Shown in pieces: positions 15,501-23,425 of a stretch of 64,000 nt of DNA. The notes below the pieces were generated by a model. It was not told where the DNA came from. It ran no database searches and was given only the letters and a program-made list of their open reading frames with translations. This DNA comes from a virus: positions 124,001 through 188,000 of IMG/VR virus record IMGVR_UViG_3300048837_000984; one strand, 5' to 3'. Each line of letters begins with the position of its first letter. Position 1 is the first letter of the stretch. Position numbers and translations under genes: made by a program.

Positions 15501-18221
15501 CTTGGAAAACGAAAACACGATCCCTCCGCCAGAGACATAAGAGCCGTCAGCCTGAACAGCGCACAGCCACTTAACTTCGTCCTCAGACAGGGAGACAACG
15601 CCACCGCCATAAATGCCAGCGTGAACCCACCTAAAGTCTCCTGATCTTGGGTTGATATCTTCTGCGTTGACGATAAGAGCCTTGTACGTCTTCCGTGAAC
15701 GGAGAAGGCATCTGTGATTGCTTGTAACGAACAGGTCTATCTGGTCGTTACCCAAGATGTGCTGCATGTTGCCGCGGTATCGCTGAACCTGGAGCTCTGG
15801 TTTGACAAAGTCTACAGTCCTGTTCGTTGTCCAGTACTGGGCGACCTCGTCCCTTTCGGTCAGGTCTTTGAGCTTTATAAACCCTCTCCTCGTAAGAATC
15901 TCGGTATCACCGTCAGCTGAAAGATTCTGAACCGGTGGCCTCGCCGACTTCGCTCGTCCAGTTTCTGCGGTCTGAAACAGGTGCGTGCGAATTCGGTTGT
16001 CGCTGTGGAGCCACGTCACCAGGCCCTTCTCGAACTCCTCCTCCCCATTGTCATCCGTTTCCGGCTCAAAATTGTCGTCGTTATGGTCGCGAACCTTCGG
16101 CGGACACACGACCTTCGACAGCACTGCTCGCACGAACCGAATGTTCCGAAGCAACTCTACGATACGCCGAGCCTTCTGCTGCTGCTCCGTCTCCGTAGGC
16201 ATGTTGGCCAGAAAGATGCCCAGAACTTCTTTCGAGGTAGAAGGACTGAACAGGTGCTCCTCACCTCTTCGACGAATCTGCTCCCAGTCCTTGCTTGGTT
16301 TTCCTGAACTAACGATGGGTTGAAGACAGAGGTTGACAGCGTCCGGTTTCGACAACTTGACATACGCGTTTGTCTCCTTGTCTCGCTTGCCGTTGTGCTT
16401 GTAACCGAAAAGAAGCTCACGGCACTGCGGGGTGCTGTTGGGATTGAAGTTTGGCCAGTTGATCTCCCGGCGAAGTTTTGTAAGTAGCTTGTCCTCGACC
16501 TTGGCGTAGGAAACGGCCAACTCAGACGACTTCTCTTTGTCAAAATAGACACCCGTCATTTCCATCTCTAGAAACGCTGGGCTAGCACGCATGGCAACCC
16601 AGAACGCCTTGCGGGCATCGTTGCCGTACATGTCGCTGTCCAGGAGACCTCCCGGCTTGTTCAGCAACTCGAACAGCTCTCGAGTACCCGCGGCGTCCCA
16701 TCCGGCGTAAGACTTGTGGTTGACCTCGCCGTCGTCGCCCATGAGGATATCGTCCGGACAGTCGCCGTAGCCCTCGAGGTCTTTCTCCTTTATTTTTCGT
16801 TCCGAGCAATAATCCTTTTTCCAGAGGATAAGGTCTCGATCCCATCTCGGGATCCCACAGTACTGGTTGCACAGGACTTCCAGCTTGTACCCAGAAGGCC
16901 CAGCCACTTCCTGGACAGAATGGACCGCCAGCATCGTATCGAAGCCGCCCGCGGTTCTGGTCTTCTGCCAGCCAAACAGGCGCTCACGGCCGTCCGGGTC
17001 TTCATCATGATCCGGAGCCGTGAACTGGTTCATGAGCGCTTCGCCAAGAACCGGGTCGAAGCTGTTGATCCACGGTAAGTCAGCACGAAGGTTGTGCCCG
17101 ATGATGCGGACTTTATTATTGTGTTCCGCCATCAACAGTCGCCGCAGTGGCTCCCTGGCCGCGTCGATGCCCGGACAGAAGGCCGTTTTTCCTCCTTGGT
17201 GCCGAAGGACGACGATGTAGGCGTGGCCTGGCTTATGGCTGAACTGGATCATCCGAAGCCAGGCTCCGGGCTCTGTTGGGTACTCTCCATGCCACTCAGA
17301 GTCGAGTGCGATGCAGTTACCCTCAGGGTCAGAAAGTATGTCGTCCACAACCCGGTCGAGATGGCGCCGGGTGTAGATCTTTTCCAGTTTCAGTTTGCGA
17401 TCTTCAACTTCCGAGCCGTTGATGGCATCGACGAACTGCTGCACGCCAGATAGCAGGGAAGGGTACTGATCGACACTTCTTGCCACGACCGCAGGATGAA
17501 TGCAAGTCATGACCTTGTAGCCAGACTCCTCCGTCGAGCCGTCCGGGTTGAAGTAGGTAACGGACTGTTCGAAAACACGGCCCTGGGTTGTCGTGACGCC
17601 ACCAACCGAGCCCAGAACAGCCTCGGAGGCCTCGTTGCCCAGGCACAGGATGAACTTGGGCCGGACAATGTTGATTTCCTGCCACAGAATAGGCAAGCAG
17701 TTGACGATCCACTTCTTGGGGAGTCGTATCGACGCGGGATCCACGTTCGCGTGCTTGACAACGTTCGTCACGTACCAGTAGTCCGTGTCGTCGACGCCGC
17801 ACTCCTCCAAGGCGCGCCGAAAGATATCGCCAGAAGGGCCGACGAAGTTTCGGCACTGCTGGAGTTCTTCTCGGCCGGGCCACTTACCGACAACCATGAT
17901 CTCGGCCGGACGCGGTCCGGGGTGACCGTTGGACCCCCAGATGTGCCCTGGCACGAAAGTAGCCTGGATGGGCTGACCCTTCAGCAGGACATTCAGGCGA
18001 AAGTCAGGTTGGTAGAGAGCCTCACGATAAAGCTTCTCAAGAACCGGCCCGCTCTTGAGAAGCTTCATGGGCTTGTCTTTCTTGTCAATCTTAGGCGCTT
18101 CGTCACCCAGGTTCATTGCCTCCGCAATGAAGTCTTCCCCAGGGATCGGCAAAAAGCTGGACGTAAGAGGCGAAAATGGAAGCAGATCCAGCTCTTCTTG
18201 CGAATAACGTAACCAACTCAT
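12576..18221 (-). CDS. UDG-domain / family A DNA polymerase with two inteins
   Basis: 1881-aa precursor giving a 1112-aa mature protein. Residues ~105-265 resemble a family 4-type uracil-DNA glycosylase (NFVGPSGDIFRRAL, YVTNVVK, CIHPAVVARS). Residues ~300-520 are a 3'-5' exonuclease (ALDSEW, IGHNLRADL, YAGWDAAGT). The polymerase has TGRAKSARPPVQNL, motif A (VEADYIGAELAVMA), O-helix motif B (RDVAK...TLMFGLAYG) and motif C as QIHDAI, where most relatives have HDE. Inteins interrupt before motif A and inside the O-helix. Start ATG has GGAG seven nt upstream and overlaps the primase stop as ATGA. This is the phage's replicative polymerase. Confidence 0.93.
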   Translation of the reverse strand: MSWLRYSQEELDLLPFSPLTSSFLPIPGEDFIAEAMNLGDEAPKIDKKDKPMKLLKSGPVLEKLYREALYQPDFRLNVLLKGQPIQATFVPGHIWGSNGHPGPRPAEIMVVGKWPGREELQQCRNFVGPSGDIFRRALEECGVDDTDYWYVTNVVKHANVDPASIRLPKKWIVNCLPILWQEINIVRPKFILCLGNEASEAVLGSVGGVTTTQGRVFEQSVTYFNPDGSTEESGYKVMTCIHPAVVARSVDQYPSLLSGVQQFVDAINGSEVEDRKLKLEKIYTRRHLDRVVDDILSDPEGNCIALDSEWHGEYPTEPGAWLRMIQFSHKPGHAYIVVLRHQGGKTAFCPGIDAAREPLRRLLMAEHNNKVRIIGHNLRADLPWINSFDPVLGEALMNQFTAPDHDEDPDGRERLFGWQKTRTAGGFDTMLAVHSVQEVAGPSGYKLEVLCNQYCGIPRWDRDLILWKKDYCSERKIKEKDLEGYGDCPDDILMGDDGEVNHKSYAGWDAAGTRELFELLNKPGGLLDSDMYGNDARKAFWVAMRASPAFLEMEMTGVYFDKEKSSELAVSYAKVEDKLLTKLRREINWPNFNPNSTPQCRELLFGYKHNGKRDKETNAYVKLSKPDAVNLCLQPIVSSGKPSKDWEQIRRRGEEHLFSPSTSKEVLGIFLANMPTETEQQQKARRIVELLRNIRFVRAVLSKVVCPPKVRDHNDDNFEPETDDNGEEEFEKGLVTWLHSDNRIRTHLFQTAETGRAKSARPPVQNLSADGDTEILTRRGFIKLKDLTERDEVAQYWTTNRTVDFVKPELQVQRYRGNMQHILGNDQIDLFVTSNHRCLLRSRKTYKALIVNAEDINPRSGDFRWVHAGIYGGGVVSLSEDEVKWLCAVQADGSYVSGGGIVFSFSKERKIESLTGVLGRLGAKFRTSERGTGVTSVYVGANDPWAVWAKKRMPDKKFGPWLLDFDRATLDLIAEEVLFWDGLWTRKTEYSSSDKENADWIQILWCLSGWRARMREYWNRNPKSSTHYCVDIPSLHRRRDYSQTKSLTKKEVPWDDLVYCVTVPSEFVIFRRNGKISVTGNSKRREADYKKILGDDYQYPLRSMLCASPGWVGVEADYIGAELAVMALQSGSAAMVDHCMRAELDDKDPRKYDIHSTVTVQAFRLTIENEKVLAEGAKVLGKDPKDLGLSVGDPLPPLKFWLKAAGKAKLRDVAKCVVAGSRLLTSRGWVRVEELCGHLDADTQERFDGDLTLVTDEGPTPLKGLYRGPASPCIRVTTADGHSVTGTVEHRFRSVDDKGRLVWVRSADIRVGDWAIVYDGYAVDVDSGRDNEDPPFKLWPAADSYRSNLSPIEVPEHFTEDWAAFLGLHVSEGCLLKGKTSSTFSVSLAEEKDPSFAEASEALLRRLFGHRLKVATRFLPGCQRQRSFLVASNQLCDWLRIICPGLSADRIVPDFVFQWPNRLVRTFLRWLFEGDGTAKRNGNGFLIQYSSSSSALARDVQILLDGLGIASRLRSERRKDCDGVYWTVTVSRRSQARFLSDVGFVTASKRDRCATATGYSADVSVYPNQLDHLKTVFPYLQGRAREKCRECLRTNSRVRLNRSRLAEIVAALPADLPTTVVASAEHLRNLLALRGRFVRVSSVEDVGDHEVYDVESGNHHLVVNGLSNHNTLMFGLAYGRGDEAVMRAIEEEGITATPEQVGNIRSTIFHLYPELETFFGNCQQRVVDPGWLRNCYGRSRRFQPSTDQKVVAEMQRQAGNFPIQSAVADLVSRALDKFYWAPDRRDASGLKYRLILQIHDAIMFEVRPDCLEWFLGDPGNPGFLHRVMSGIPMYQCDLSGRRTPGRDPIYMPVEHGLYLNWGVPIDKQEGLKLGIPEKYLK
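13212..14576 (-). mobile_element. intein 2 of the DNA polymerase (LAGLIDADG type)
   Basis: Precursor residues 1216-1670 (455 aa). Starts with Cys1 (CVVAGSRLLTSRG), has block B GTVEHRF, two LAGLIDADG-like helices (AAFLGLHVSEG and RWLFEGDGTA) and ends with canonical SNHN before Thr+1. It is inserted after the catalytic lysine region of the O-helix (RDVAK / TLMFG), so the polymerase should be inactive until splicing. The splicing residues are intact; both endonuclease acidic positions are plausible. Confidence 0.93.
14979..15920 (-). mobile_element. intein 1 of the DNA polymerase (Ser1, degenerate LAGLIDADG)
   Basis: Precursor residues 768-1081 (314 aa). Alignment with block A (x-L-S-Y-D-T-E-I-L-T pattern) puts residue 1 at Ser768, with GDTEILTRRG following; block B is VTSNHR. 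Endonuclease helices WLCAVQADGSY and EEVLFWDG are weak. It ends in VTGN before Ser+1, so the usual penultimate His is Gly. Splicing joins VQNL to SKRREADY, restoring the family A spacing to motif A. Confidence 0.88.
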
Positions 18222-19255
18222 GTCGTCTCCAGGATAACTCCCTGACGGTAGGCTTCAGAGAAAACAAAGTTTCGAAGGTCAGCGGTAGCCATATCACCAG
18301 GGTCAGACCCAGTTAGCTCCACCAAAGCCACTTGAAGCGACGCCTTGCCGCAATTTCGAAGGATGTCGTAAATCCCGACGCCATCATCAGAAGCGTCAGG
18401 ATCCAGAAGTACTACAACCCTATCCCAGTTAGCGGTTATCAGCTGCAACTGCGTTGACGAAGCTTTATGTCCGAGGATGGAAACAGCTTCTGGCCCGAAC
18501 CGCCACACGTCAGTTGGGCCTTCGGTTAGGACGACGAACTTTCGACTCCTGGCAACATCGAAGTTGTACAAGAGGGCCTTCTTCTTGACCTTCGGTGTCG
18601 TCCAGTACTTAACCACGCTCTTCAGTGGCGGTGTGCCGACATACCGTGCCTGCCACGCCTTCATCTTTCCGTGCATGAAGAGAGGTATGATAATCCGATC
18701 TCTCGCTATCCGGTAACGATTCTCAGCGCTAGTGCAGTACTTGACGCCCAGCGCGGACGACAGAACACTAACTGGGAAGTTTCTCGACTCCAGATACTGT
18801 ACAGCCGGATGGTCGGATGGTAACGAGTCTATCGGTACGACTTCACCAGGCCAATCTACTTGATCTGGCGTCTCAAGAATCTCTTCGTGGTTGCGGACCA
18901 GTTCGTCGTCAGTCGGAGGTAGCGTATCATCGTAGACCATGTCGAACAACTTTCGTTGTCGCTCGTAGGTCTGTAAACAGTTTTCGTTGTAGCAGATGCA
19001 GAGCCACAGGTTTCGTGTCCCAGTTTCAGGATGTTTGTAGCCCCACAAGTGGTTGATCCACAGTCGGTGCCTGGTGTCGGTACAGAACGGACAGTTGACC
19101 CGATAAGCCTCACCACGCTCCCTAACCTGAAGAGACTTCCGGTCTCCATCCTGCGAGACCCGCGCAACCATCTCTTCGTTTTCATTAGCAACCACGACGC
19201 CACCAAGCCTGCGGATCCGATTGAGTCGTCGATAAAGGTCTGGACGTAAGTGCAT
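18218..19255 (-). CDS. DNA primase with zinc finger and Toprim domain
   Basis: 345-aa primase of the DnaG/T7-like type that makes RNA primers for the lagging strand. A zinc-binding module (C55, C58, then C86/C88 and C93) lies N-terminal; the Toprim metal site shows E245 in VLTEGPTDVW and D285/D287 in VVLLDPDASDDG. It is shorter than DnaG and lacks a helicase domain; a DnaB-like helicase is encoded immediately upstream. Its stop overlaps the polymerase start, so primase, helicase and polymerase are co-expressed. Confidence 0.88.
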   Translation of the reverse strand: MHLRPDLYRRLNRIRRLGGVVVANENEEMVARVSQDGDRKSLQVRERGEAYRVNCPFCTDTRHRLWINHLWGYKHPETGTRNLWLCICYNENCLQTYERQRKLFDMVYDDTLPPTDDELVRNHEEILETPDQVDWPGEVVPIDSLPSDHPAVQYLESRNFPVSVLSSALGVKYCTSAENRYRIARDRIIIPLFMHGKMKAWQARYVGTPPLKSVVKYWTTPKVKKKALLYNFDVARSRKFVVLTEGPTDVWRFGPEAVSILGHKASSTQLQLITANWDRVVVLLDPDASDDGVGIYDILRNCGKASLQVALVELTGSDPGDMATADLRNFVFSEAYRQGVILETT

Positions 19256-19256
19256 G

Positions 19257-21002
19257 TCAGTTGTCCAGTTCGATGGATTTCTTCTTGGGTTTCTTGGGAA
19301 TAGACGGACCTAGAACGGGGTCGATATCCTCCTCGCTTTGAACGACTTTCTTTGTATTCTGGTCGACGGCGATGGTCGCCATGACCTTGCTTGTCTGTGC
19401 CATGAAGGAAGAGGCTTCCGTGACAGAGACGAACTTGCCCTGGAGTTCGTCGAAGAAGAAGTCCTTGCTGGCATCCACCATGGTCGAGAAGGCGCCGTCG
19501 ATCCTCAGGACGGCTGGAGTAGGAATACCCGCGCGACGAGCCTTTGTGCAGGTCATCGACAGGCAACGAGAAACGTCCTCTGGTACACCCATCTGGAAAC
19601 TGAACCAGAGGTTCTCTGCGAAGTTCTTCGCTTCGGCTGCATCCGAATGGTGCTGCTTCGACGACGGAGACCTTTTGTTCTGCGCAGCTGCCAGCTGATG
19701 CATGACCCACACAGGGCAAGAAAAGGGCGACGCGATCAGTCGACGACATTCGTCGCCAAAGTTTCCGACCAGGTGTCGTAACCGGTCATGAGGCAGGTTG
19801 TTGGCGTTCATGTAACGCCGAGAGCAGAGGCCGGCGTAGTCAATCACGACGACGCCAATCGACTGCCCTTTCGTCCAGGTTGCCAGGATCTGCGCGATCT
19901 CTTGAACATAGCCGGTCCCGCGCTTTGGACTGTCTGGCGGGCCGGACATATCCACGAGATGGATGTAGTTCTCGTAAAGTGAAAGGCCTTTCAACCGTTC
20001 CTGTTCACCGAGAAACGTCCCGGACTCGATCTTTTCTTTGAACCGGTCGCTCTCGTACGGTTTCGGTCCTTTCGCCGTCGAAGAAAGTTTGGACATGTCA
20101 AACTCCTGCAACTCCGTCCACGGGATGGAGCACAGGTGAGACCACGACCGGACCCGAATTTCTTCCTCCCCTGCTTCGTAATGGAAAAGATAACTGTGAC
20201 GAGGCTCGTACGTCTTCCCCTGCATGGCGAGAAGGTTCTTCTGCATCACCTGGGCCACAGCCGTTTGGGTTGCAATCTGTACACCCAGAACCGTCTTGCC
20301 CGAGCCATAAGCGCCCAGAATCCCGTACACCTCACCGTCGGCCTGACCACCACCGAGCATCTTGTCCAGAAATTCGACGCCCGTGGAGAACTTCTTCTGC
20401 GGTTTTGGTTGCCAGCCGCTGGGAGCTAACTCCCGCACCGGATTCACGTTAACCGAGTTGAATGACGATGATAGCTCGATGTGATGCTGAAGGATCGCTG
20501 GCAGGTTCTTGACGGATCGATTACCGCTGTCGGCAAGCGCCCGTCGCAAAGGTAGTTGGACGCCTCTCTCGTCCAAGAACTTCGACAGGTAGACTCTGGA
20601 ATACTTCGGATTGAGCTCCACCTCATCCGAAGTATATATCCAGGGAATTAAGCCCTGGGCCTTTGGCTCGTCGCTAAACAGCTGGTCAACGTACTCGTCG
20701 ATGATCTCGTCCGAGTTGTTCTCGACGTAGGTCCGTACCTCAGTTTCGACGAGAGTACGGACCTTCTTTGGGTCCTCGAAAAGGAAGGCACTGTTGTCCC
20801 CGTTGTCCTTGACGAGACGTTGGACAACCCTCCAGAGAACCCGATAATGGGGCTCTGAGGCGGCATGGAAGTGCTCTGGTTTCAGGTGGAAGTAGGCTGC
20901 AGCGAACAGCTCAGGAACCCGGAGCGTATCGCGCAAGATACAATCTATCTGTGCTTCAGAGACCGGATCATCGGTCTGTGGGTGCAGCATGTTGTTAGCC
21001 AC
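19257..21002 (-). CDS. DnaB-like replicative helicase
   Basis: 581-aa RecA-fold helicase. The N-terminal ~150 residues resemble the DnaB helical primase-interaction domain; P-loop GAYGSGKT (230-237), an acidic YLFHYEAGEE after it, Walker B VVVIDYAG (D388) and VWVMHQLAAAQN (sensor/H4-like) follow in family order. A basic tail (KKPKKKS) ends it. GTG start with GGGAG upstream. It unwinds the fork for the adjacent primase and polymerase. Confidence 0.87.
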   Translation of the reverse strand: MANNMLHPQTDDPVSEAQIDCILRDTLRVPELFAAAYFHLKPEHFHAASEPHYRVLWRVVQRLVKDNGDNSAFLFEDPKKVRTLVETEVRTYVENNSDEIIDEYVDQLFSDEPKAQGLIPWIYTSDEVELNPKYSRVYLSKFLDERGVQLPLRRALADSGNRSVKNLPAILQHHIELSSSFNSVNVNPVRELAPSGWQPKPQKKFSTGVEFLDKMLGGGQADGEVYGILGAYGSGKTVLGVQIATQTAVAQVMQKNLLAMQGKTYEPRHSYLFHYEAGEEEIRVRSWSHLCSIPWTELQEFDMSKLSSTAKGPKPYESDRFKEKIESGTFLGEQERLKGLSLYENYIHLVDMSGPPDSPKRGTGYVQEIAQILATWTKGQSIGVVVIDYAGLCSRRYMNANNLPHDRLRHLVGNFGDECRRLIASPFSCPVWVMHQLAAAQNKRSPSSKQHHSDAAEAKNFAENLWFSFQMGVPEDVSRCLSMTCTKARRAGIPTPAVLRIDGAFSTMVDASKDFFFDELQGKFVSVTEASSFMAQTSKVMATIAVDQNTKKVVQSEEDIDPVLGPSIPKKPKKKSIELDN

Positions 21003-21027
21003 GTTAGTCTCCCAGTTGTTTCGACAG

Positions 21028-21627
21028 TTACGGCAAAGATATCCCTATCTCGTCGTAGAGATTCTTCTGTAGTGAATACTGGGCAGACCCAGCTGCTCGG
21101 TATTTTTCTGCCAGGTCCGGTTGATTGGTTTCGACGGCCAGGATGTATCGCATCAGCGGCGATATCTGTGACCCAGGGGACAGGATCACAGATTTCCAGA
21201 TCTTCTTGTCATCCCAGTCGGTCGTTACCTGCAGCTCGAAATACTGCGTCAAGGCATACCTTCTCTCGCAGTCCATGCTGATCTTGAGTTCTTGCTTCTT
21301 CCTTTCCGCGTAGTCGTAGGACAGCGATATCGCCCGTTCCGAGATGATCTGTTCAGGTCCCGGGGCATCTGCCGTATCGCAGAAGTCGAACAAAGAGTTT
21401 ATTACAGATTCCGGATCGAGGCCCTTGGCCTTGAATATTTTGGCAGCCTTCAGCCAGAAGTTGGCGTGACGGGCGCCACGACTGTCAGTACCGCCGTCCC
21501 ACCGAGCCATGGCTTTCTTACTGCTGCCCCAGTCAGAGGGAAATCCAGTACGTAGCGAATCGTGGGCTCGGCGGTACTTGATGTAGATAGCCCGTATGGC
21601 GTTAGCCAGGACGTTTGTATCGGACAT
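21028..21627 (-). CDS. hypothetical protein (199 aa)
   Basis: Helical protein with an N-terminal YIKYRRAHDSLR block; no recognised family. It sits between SF2 helicase and DnaB-like helicase genes with only short gaps, so a helicase loader or accessory role is possible by position alone. ATG with AAAGGTG upstream. Confidence 0.6.
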   Translation of the reverse strand: MSDTNVLANAIRAIYIKYRRAHDSLRTGFPSDWGSSKKAMARWDGGTDSRGARHANFWLKAAKIFKAKGLDPESVINSLFDFCDTADAPGPEQIISERAISLSYDYAERKKQELKISMDCERRYALTQYFELQVTTDWDDKKIWKSVILSPGSQISPLMRYILAVETNQPDLAEKYRAAGSAQYSLQKNLYDEIGISLP

Positions 21628-21629
21628 GG

Positions 21630-23153
21630 CTACACCTTTCTGAACAACTTCGACTCTGGTGTAAACACCTCCCCAGCGGGGCCGGCATATTGCGACCAGC
21701 CCATGTCCCTATAATGCTTGACTCGCTTCTTGGCCCGCTGAGACGTCGCATGGTCGAACTGGTCGAAAAAGTCACAGACAATCCCGACGTTCTTGCCGCC
21801 ACTACTGTGGGTCCGGGAAACACGACCCGGAGCCTGAACGTCCATGATTTCGCTAGCTCCCGCATCGGCTCGAATCAGAGCCGTTAGCTGAGTCGGGTCA
21901 ATCCCCACAGCCCACACATTGGTGGTGATAACCTTCTTCAGCTCTCCAGCCTCGAAGGCCTTCCGATTCTCTTCCATCCGCTCGGACGTCATGAGCGGTT
22001 CGCCCGCCGGCAACAGTCCGTGCTTGATGTAGGCAATTCGATCCTCCGGCTTCATGTTGGCGTAGATCAGAGTGTACTCCGGAAGGTGCTGGCGCAGGAA
22101 CACAGCGTGCTCGATCGTCTCTACCAGAATCTGAACCTGTTCGTCTGGTCCGAACGTCCTCGCTTTCTGAGCAATGATCTTGTTTCTTTCGTCGTTCTGC
22201 CACAGCCCGTATCTCTTCTTTCTCGCCCCCTCCATGTTCTTGCACGGATTGGTCATCAGGCGAACGTCAGACCACTCAACCCGGATGGGAACAACCAGAC
22301 CCAGCTTCACAGCCTCGTCGTACGTTATGTGAAAGATCTTCGGTCCGAACACACTTTCCATACGTATGTCGGAACCGTCAGACCTTCCGGTCGGTGAGGC
22401 TGTAAAGGCAAAGTTTCGCGTATACAGGCTACTAACTAGGTACTTGCTGTACTTGTCGGAAAGGACCTCGTGCGCTTCGTCAACAAGCATGAAGTCCGCA
22501 TCGAATGGGCAGTGATGGAGGCTGGCCAACGTGTAGACAGTAATACGGCCGAAGTTACGACTACCGTCTCCAACCAGGCCGATGTTCGGCAGCCACTTGG
22601 ACAAGAAGGTCTGGATCTTGTGCGCCAAGGACCTTCGCTTGGTGACGATGATAAACTTCGCCTTGGGATATAGGAGGCAAGTCATCGCAATCATGACCAT
22701 CTTGCCAAAGCCAGTAACTGCGTGAACCAGGCCACACGAGTTCTGGGCTATGGCTAACAGGCACTCTTCCTGTTTCTCCCGAAACTTGAACCTGGACGTC
22801 ACCTCTTCAATATGCGGCTGAAAACAGCCCGGTCGCTCGCGCGGTGGATCCACGCTGCTGAACGTAAACGGCACCTGAAGGTCTGCCAAGATGCTCTTGA
22901 TGCGTGGTAAGAAGCCAAACCCGCAGACGAAACGTCGGAGCTTGTCGTACCGGTACAGGTGCTTTCGTGTTGTCAGGATACGCCGCGGCGTTCCGTCAAT
23001 GGACTCGGTATAGCGTCGCTGGCCGTACAGGTGTTCAATCTTGTCGTAGAAGAGAACCTCTTCCAGAGCGGTGCGTACCTTCCTTGGTAGCTCTCCGCCG
23101 TCGTGGCTGAGCTCAAGAATGTTCCCTGACTTGCGAATGAGAATGCTTGACAT
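21630..23153 (-). CDS. SF2 DNA helicase (UvsW-like)
   Basis: 507-aa helicase with SF2 motifs in order: motif I AVTGFGKM (residues 145-152), motif II DEAH (225-228), motif III TASPTG, and C-terminal TTNVWAVGID and QAPGRVSR (motif VI). Motif I ends in Lys-Met where Lys-Thr/Ser is usual. It resembles T4 UvsW, which remodels R-loops and recombination intermediates to control origin use. The start is ATG 23153; a GTG further up lies inside a hairpin. The start codon is part of the dispersed AT-core motif. Confidence 0.85.
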   Translation of the reverse strand: MSSILIRKSGNILELSHDGGELPRKVRTALEEVLFYDKIEHLYGQRRYTESIDGTPRRILTTRKHLYRYDKLRRFVCGFGFLPRIKSILADLQVPFTFSSVDPPRERPGCFQPHIEEVTSRFKFREKQEECLLAIAQNSCGLVHAVTGFGKMVMIAMTCLLYPKAKFIIVTKRRSLAHKIQTFLSKWLPNIGLVGDGSRNFGRITVYTLASLHHCPFDADFMLVDEAHEVLSDKYSKYLVSSLYTRNFAFTASPTGRSDGSDIRMESVFGPKIFHITYDEAVKLGLVVPIRVEWSDVRLMTNPCKNMEGARKKRYGLWQNDERNKIIAQKARTFGPDEQVQILVETIEHAVFLRQHLPEYTLIYANMKPEDRIAYIKHGLLPAGEPLMTSERMEENRKAFEAGELKKVITTNVWAVGIDPTQLTALIRADAGASEIMDVQAPGRVSRTHSSGGKNVGIVCDFFDQFDHATSQRAKKRVKHYRDMGWSQYAGPAGEVFTPESKLFRKV

Positions 23154-23165
23154 AATTTTTAAGTC
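23149..23165. repeat. copy of dispersed AT-core motif at a start codon
   Basis: GACATAATTTTTAAGTC. On the minus strand it directly follows a hairpin and contains the ATG of the SF2 helicase gene, a position suited to a promoter, operator or translation signal. Confidence 0.55.
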
Positions 23166-23170
23166 CGAAG

Positions 23171-23194
23171 ACCGGGCCACCGAAATGGCCCGGT
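23171..23194 (-). terminator. hairpin before the SF2 helicase gene
   Basis: 9-bp stem ACCGGGCCA/TGGCCCGGT with a 6-nt loop, downstream of the 72-aa zinc-protein gene. The tail is not T-rich until the AT-core motif 7 nt later. Confidence 0.55.
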
Positions 23195-23205
23195 CAAAGG
23201 GTGTG

Positions 23206-23424
23206 TTAGCTTTGTTTGTTCACATGTTCAGTAAACTCTTCGAGGTCTTTCAGAAACTTGGGCCACTTGTCCAGAATGGCCCGGATGGTCTGGATAGACG
23301 TCTCCCCATCACAGCATCTGAAGATGAAATGGACTTCACCTTCATCAGCCAGGTCGGAGATGTGGACAGTCATGCTAGCGTCTTCTTCGCCACACAAGGG
23401 GCACGGCATGTAAACGTTCTGCAT
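23206..23424 (-). CDS. small zinc-ribbon-like protein (72 aa)
   Basis: Starts with a CPLCGEE knuckle near residue 8 and has a CC pair near 37, making one four-cysteine zinc ribbon, then a charged helix. The fold resembles the zinc finger of primases and transcription factors but the function is unknown. ATG overlaps the upstream gene's end region. Confidence 0.65.
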   Translation of the reverse strand: MQNVYMPCPLCGEEDASMTVHISDLADEGEVHFIFRCCDGETSIQTIRAILDKWPKFLKDLEEFTEHVNKQS

Positions 23425-23425
23425 T

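Noticed and set aside
19257-23153. Helicase cluster as a defence system
   Set aside because: Both helicases have replication-type motifs and lie with primase and polymerase.
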